NCBI GenBank assembly: GCA_019689555.1
Contig: JADGHE010000028.1
Span: 1 to 39,356, forward strand
Direction of reading: 5' to 3'
DNA from: Variibacter sp.
GTDB taxonomy: Bacteria; Pseudomonadota; Alphaproteobacteria; Rhizobiales; Xanthobacteraceae
DNA length: 39,356 nt
The notes beneath the pieces are model-generated. The model ran no database searches. It worked only from the letters and a program-made list of their open reading frames with translations, and was not told the origin of the DNA. Below are positions 36,231-39,356 of the stretch, piece by piece (within the stretch, counting starts at the first letter, position 1; each line of letters begins with the position of its first letter). The translations under genes and the position numbers were made by a program.

Positions 36231-36869
36231 CTACTCGCCGGCGACCGGCGCGAAGGCGCCCGTCCGCGGGTCGTAGACCGACATCAACCCCGTGGCCACG
36301 TCGAAATAGGCGGCGTGGAGCTTGAGCTCGCCGGCGTCCACGAGCCTGCGCACGAAGGGAAAGGTCATCAGGTTGCGCAGCGAATTGATGATCGAGGCCT
36401 GTTCGAGCTCGGCCAGATAGGCCGCGAGCGGGCGGTCGCCGCGCGCGCCCACGGTCTCCGCGGCCGGCGCGATCAACGACATCCATTTGCCGATGAAGTC
36501 GCCGGGAGAGAGCGGCGCGTTCGGCTCGGCGAAGGCGCGGACGCCGCCGCAGCGCGCGTGCCCGAGCACGACGATGTGCTTCACCTTGAGCGCCTGAACG
36601 GCGAATTCCAGCGCCGCGGAAACGCCGTGCATCAGCCCCGTGGGAGAATAGGGCGGCACGAGGTTGGCGACGTTGCGCATGACGAACAGTTCGCCGGGGC
36701 GCGCATCGAAGATCACCTCGGGCGAGACGCGCGAATCGCAGCAGCCGATGACCATGATCTCCGGCTTCTGCCCGGTCTCGGCGAGCTGCCGATAGCGGTC
36801 CTGCTCGATGGGAAGGCGCGTGTGGCGAAAGGTGCGATAGCCGTCGATGAGCCGCTGCGGAAAGTCCAT
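36231..36869 (-). CDS. Beta-class carbonic anhydrase
   Basis: The enzyme interconverts CO2 and bicarbonate. The 212-residue protein has the zinc ligands Cys43 (in CCDSR, with the Asp45-Arg47 dyad), His104 and Cys107 (GHARCGG). There is no signal peptide, so it is cytoplasmic. The start MDFPQRLIDGYRTFRH is typical of the proteobacterial Can/CynT-like group. It converges on livF and is divergent from the metal ATPase. It probably supplies bicarbonate for carboxylases; no partner gene is adjacent. Confidence 0.95.
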   Translation of the reverse strand: MDFPQRLIDGYRTFRHTRLPIEQDRYRQLAETGQKPEIMVIGCCDSRVSPEVIFDARPGELFVMRNVANLVPPYSPTGLMHGVSAALEFAVQALKVKHIVVLGHARCGGVRAFAEPNAPLSPGDFIGKWMSLIAPAAETVGARGDRPLAAYLAELEQASIINSLRNLMTFPFVRRLVDAGELKLHAAYFDVATGLMSVYDPRTGAFAPVAGE

Positions 36870-37341
36870 TTGACCTCGTGTCCGGTTTTGGGGCCGCGCG
36901 CCGGCGCGAGACCGTCGCGCTCAGGCGAAGATTCGTCGGATCAGTCGTACACGACAGCGTTCGGGAGCGGCAAATAGCCGAGCCACCGGGCATGTCGTTG
37001 CCTCCCCGGTCGTTTCGGGAGACCTCGCGCCGTGTCGACGCGTCATCGGCAGTTGTTTTTCTTGGACGTGAACGCCTCTTGCCGCGCGGCGACGGCTGGA
37101 GCGGAGGGAAGCACAACTTGGTCGATTGTGAAACGGCGGACGCGCCGCCCCGCGCGTCGCGGCCGCGGGGGCCGGTCTGCCGCGGTTTCGGATGTGCGCC
37201 TCCGCCTCGCAGGCACGATAGCGCTCTCCGCCGCACTGGCTCGCCGGCCACCTTGACGGCGGTGGGAGCAGCCGGGATCGTGGCCGGGCGCGCAACGAAA
37301 TCGCCCGGCTCTTCGTTGGTTCCGGGCCAAGCGAACCGCCG
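36870..37341. other. 472-bp divergent intergenic region
   Basis: This region separates carbonic anhydrase from the metal ATPase and should hold both promoters. One plus-strand frame stays open across it but has Arg/Pro/Ser-rich, gene-unlike composition. No regulator gene or clear promoter hexamers were seen. Confidence 0.4.
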
Positions 37342-39171
37342 ATGCTCTTCGTCCCTGCCCAGCGCTGGCTTACCCTCGCCGTCTCCGGCGCGGGGCTTGC
37401 GCTGGGGCTTGTCCTTCAGGCCCTTGGACTGCGTTCCGTCGCGCAATGGACATGGGCGGCGGCGACGCTGCCGGTGCTGCTCGTCCTCCTCGCCGAGATC
37501 GTGACCAGCCTGCGCCGCGGCGATGTCGGGCTCGACATCGTTGCCGCACTGTCGATGAGTGCCGCGCTCGTCTTCCGCGAGGAGCTGGCGGCGGTCGTCG
37601 TGGCGCTGATGTACGCGGGGGGCCAGTTTCTCGAGGGCTTTGCCGAGCGTCAGGCGCGCCGAGAGATGACGGCACTCTTGAGCCGCGTGCCGCGCACCGC
37701 CCTTCGCTATCGCGATGGCGCGCTCGAGGAGGTCGCGCTCGACCTCGTCGCGCCCGGCGACCGCTTGCTCGTGCGGCGCGGCGACGTCGTGCCGGTCGAC
37801 GGCACGGTGGCGAGCGGGCTTGCGGGTCTCGACCTGTCCGCCTTGACCGGCGAGTCTCTGCCGCAGCAGCGGGCGGTCGGCGAGACGGTCATGAGCGGAT
37901 CGACCAATGTCGGCGAGGCATTCGATCTCCTCGCCTCGCACCGCGCGGCCGAAAGCACCTATGCGGGCATCGTTCGTCTCGTCGAGGCGGCGCAGCGCTC
38001 GAAGGCGCCGATGTCGCGCCTCGCCGACCGCTTCGCGATCGTCTTTCTGGTCGCGATCATGGCGCTTGCGGGCGGTGCATGGCTTGTGACCTACGATCCC
38101 ATCCGCGCCGTGGCCGTCCTCGTCGTCGCCACGCCCTGTCCGCTCATTCTCGCGGTACCGGTTGCCATCGTGTCCGGGCTGTCGCGCGCGGCGCGGCACG
38201 GCATTCTCGTCAAGGGCGGCAAGGCGCTTGAGAGTATGGCGCGCGTCGCGACGCTGGTCGTCGACAAGACGGGAACGATCACCGAAGGGCAGGCGGGGCT
38301 CGCCTCCGTCGCGGCGAGCGCGGGGCGCAGCGCGGATGAGGTCTTGCGCATTGCGGCCTCGCTCGATCAGGCCTCGCAGCACGCGATCGCGCGCGCGTTG
38401 GTCGCCGCGGCGAGGGCACGCGGGCTTGCCCTTGCGATTCCGAGCGACGTCGTCGAGGCGCCGGGGGAGGGGGTGGAAGGCGTGGTCGAGGGCAGGCGCG
38501 TCGCCGTGGGCGGCGCGCGCTTCGTCGCCGCGCATCTCGCGTGCCCGGCCGCCCCGCCCGCGGGAAAAGCGCGGACGCCGGGCGCGGTCTCGGTCGCGGT
38601 GGCGATCGACGGCGCGCTCGCCGGCGAACTGATGTTCGCCGACAGGCTGCGCGCAGGGACGGAGCGGCTGCTGCGCGACCTCCGCGCTCTGGGCATCGCG
38701 CGCATCGTGCTTGCAACGGGCGACCGGCGCGACGTGGCCGACACCATCAGCGCCGGGTTGGGCTTCGATGCCGTGCGCTCCGAGCTGACGCCGGATCAGA
38801 AGGTGCTCACCGTGCTTTCGGAACGCAAGCACGGACCCGTCATGATGGCGGGCGACGGGGTCAACGACGCGCCCGCCCTCGCCGCCGCCGATGTGGGGCT
38901 CGCGATGGGTGCAAAAGGCGCGGCCGCCTCGGCGGAAGCGGCGGACGTCGTCCTTTTGGTCGATGCGCTCGACCGCATCGTGCCCGCCATCGAGATCGCA
39001 CGGCGCTCGCGACGGATCGCGCTCCAAAGCGTCTACGCCGGCATCGGCCTCTCCGTCGTCGGCATGATCGCCGCCGCCTTCGGCGCCATCACGCCGGTTC
39101 AGGGCGCGCTGCTGCAGGAACTGATCGACGTCGCCGTCATTCTGAACGCGCTCCGGGCCTTGCGGGAATGA
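37342..39171 (+). CDS. P1B-type heavy-metal-transporting ATPase
   Basis: The 609-residue inner-membrane pump has no N-terminal metal-binding domain and starts directly with helices. The actuator loop TGES is at 169-172. The transmembrane metal-site motif is Thr-Pro-Cys (264-266, VVATPCPLILAVPVAI), not the CPC of copper and zinc pumps. The phosphorylation site is Asp308 in DKTGT, and GDGVNDAPALAAADVG is the hinge. At the HP locus it reads SQHAIA, so the usual Pro after His348 is Ala. TPC pumps have been grouped with P1B-5-like enzymes, but the metal here is unknown. No obvious ribosome site precedes the ATG. No metal-sensor gene is beside it. Confidence 0.93.
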   Translation: MLFVPAQRWLTLAVSGAGLALGLVLQALGLRSVAQWTWAAATLPVLLVLLAEIVTSLRRGDVGLDIVAALSMSAALVFREELAAVVVALMYAGGQFLEGFAERQARREMTALLSRVPRTALRYRDGALEEVALDLVAPGDRLLVRRGDVVPVDGTVASGLAGLDLSALTGESLPQQRAVGETVMSGSTNVGEAFDLLASHRAAESTYAGIVRLVEAAQRSKAPMSRLADRFAIVFLVAIMALAGGAWLVTYDPIRAVAVLVVATPCPLILAVPVAIVSGLSRAARHGILVKGGKALESMARVATLVVDKTGTITEGQAGLASVAASAGRSADEVLRIAASLDQASQHAIARALVAAARARGLALAIPSDVVEAPGEGVEGVVEGRRVAVGGARFVAAHLACPAAPPAGKARTPGAVSVAVAIDGALAGELMFADRLRAGTERLLRDLRALGIARIVLATGDRRDVADTISAGLGFDAVRSELTPDQKVLTVLSERKHGPVMMAGDGVNDAPALAAADVGLAMGAKGAAASAEAADVVLLVDALDRIVPAIEIARRSRRIALQSVYAGIGLSVVGMIAAAFGAITPVQGALLQELIDVAVILNALRALRE

Positions 39172-39222
39172 TCACGCGACCGCCACCACATCCTGCGCGG
39201 GATACGACAGTCCGCCCCTGCC

Positions 39223-39356
39223 TCAAGGCTCGCCGTAATACAGGCGGCGGAACGTGCGCGCCGGAATCTTGTTGCTCACGTGGATGTCCCACAGCGTCGA
39301 GCGGCCCGACCGCAGGTGCTCGGCAAAGAGCCGGTCGAACTGGCCGAGCGAGTTGA
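39223..39356 (-). CDS. 3' end of an unidentified gene, cut by the window edge
   Basis: The minus strand has an open frame from the edge to a TGA at 39223-39225, giving 43 C-terminal residues that begin NSLGQFDRLFAEHLRSG and end FRRLYYGEP. Mixed hydrophobic, aromatic and charged residues look protein-like. I do not recognise the family. It converges on the metal ATPase with 51 bases between the stops. Confidence 0.55.
   Translation of the reverse strand, partial: NSLGQFDRLFAEHLRSGRSTLWDIHVSNKIPARTFRRLYYGEP

Noticed and set aside
36878-37504. Plus-strand ORF of 208 residues upstream of the metal ATPase
   Set aside because: Arg/Ser/Pro-rich, no ribosome site, and its second half overlaps the ATPase in another frame.

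Overview
The window is GC-rich chromosomal DNA from an alphaproteobacterium, most likely in or near Hyphomicrobiales (Rhizobiales). This rests on several things: the linked block of pgsA-type synthase, AI-2E/PerM permease, hda, ppk, ppx and rnd; an AspRS that looks non-discriminating and sits next to the GatCAB genes; a small secreted CxxxW/WPxxWSxC protein; and heavy use of GTG and TTG starts behind strong GGAGG sites. There is no rRNA, CRISPR array, insertion sequence or phage gene. The first 20 bases hold a leftover tagmentation adapter, so this is the raw edge of an assembled contig, probably metagenomic.

Layout. 1-9 kb: a small lipoprotein gene converges on an ABC-F ATPase gene. Then come ndk, a TerC/YjbE membrane protein, a stand-alone molybdopterin oxidoreductase, a GST-fold protein, and purM-purN on the minus strand. 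9-15 kb: five consecutive plus-strand genes (pgsA-like, AI-2E permease, hda, ppk1, ppx) join phospholipid synthesis, replication control and polyphosphate turnover; ppk and ppx overlap. 15-25 kb: rnd and a thiamine-diphosphate enzyme on the minus strand, then aspS, a two-domain VOC protein (minus), gatC, a tiny coupled ORF, gatA, a 62-residue membrane protein (minus) and gatB. AspS plus GatCAB give the indirect route to Asn-tRNA and/or Gln-tRNA.

25-31 kb is loosely packed and accessory-like. It holds a 615-bp hairpin-rich gap, a 37-residue lysine/alanine protein resembling a bare histone H1 tail, two orphan Bug-type solute-binding proteins, a small exported protein, a Sel1-like protein, a glyoxalase-fold protein and tRNA-Ser(GCT). 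31-36 kb is a complete livKHMGF-type ABC importer with a strong hairpin between the binding protein and the permeases. 36-39.4 kb holds a beta-carbonic anhydrase, a TPC-motif P1B-type metal ATPase and the 3' end of an unidentified minus-strand gene.

Most of the window is ordinary core metabolism. I do not see a clearly new multi-gene system. The best leads are the tail-only histone-like gene and its palindrome, the coupled micro-ORF after gatC, the small membrane protein antisense within the gat locus, and several unusually clean hairpins or palindromes at gene junctions.
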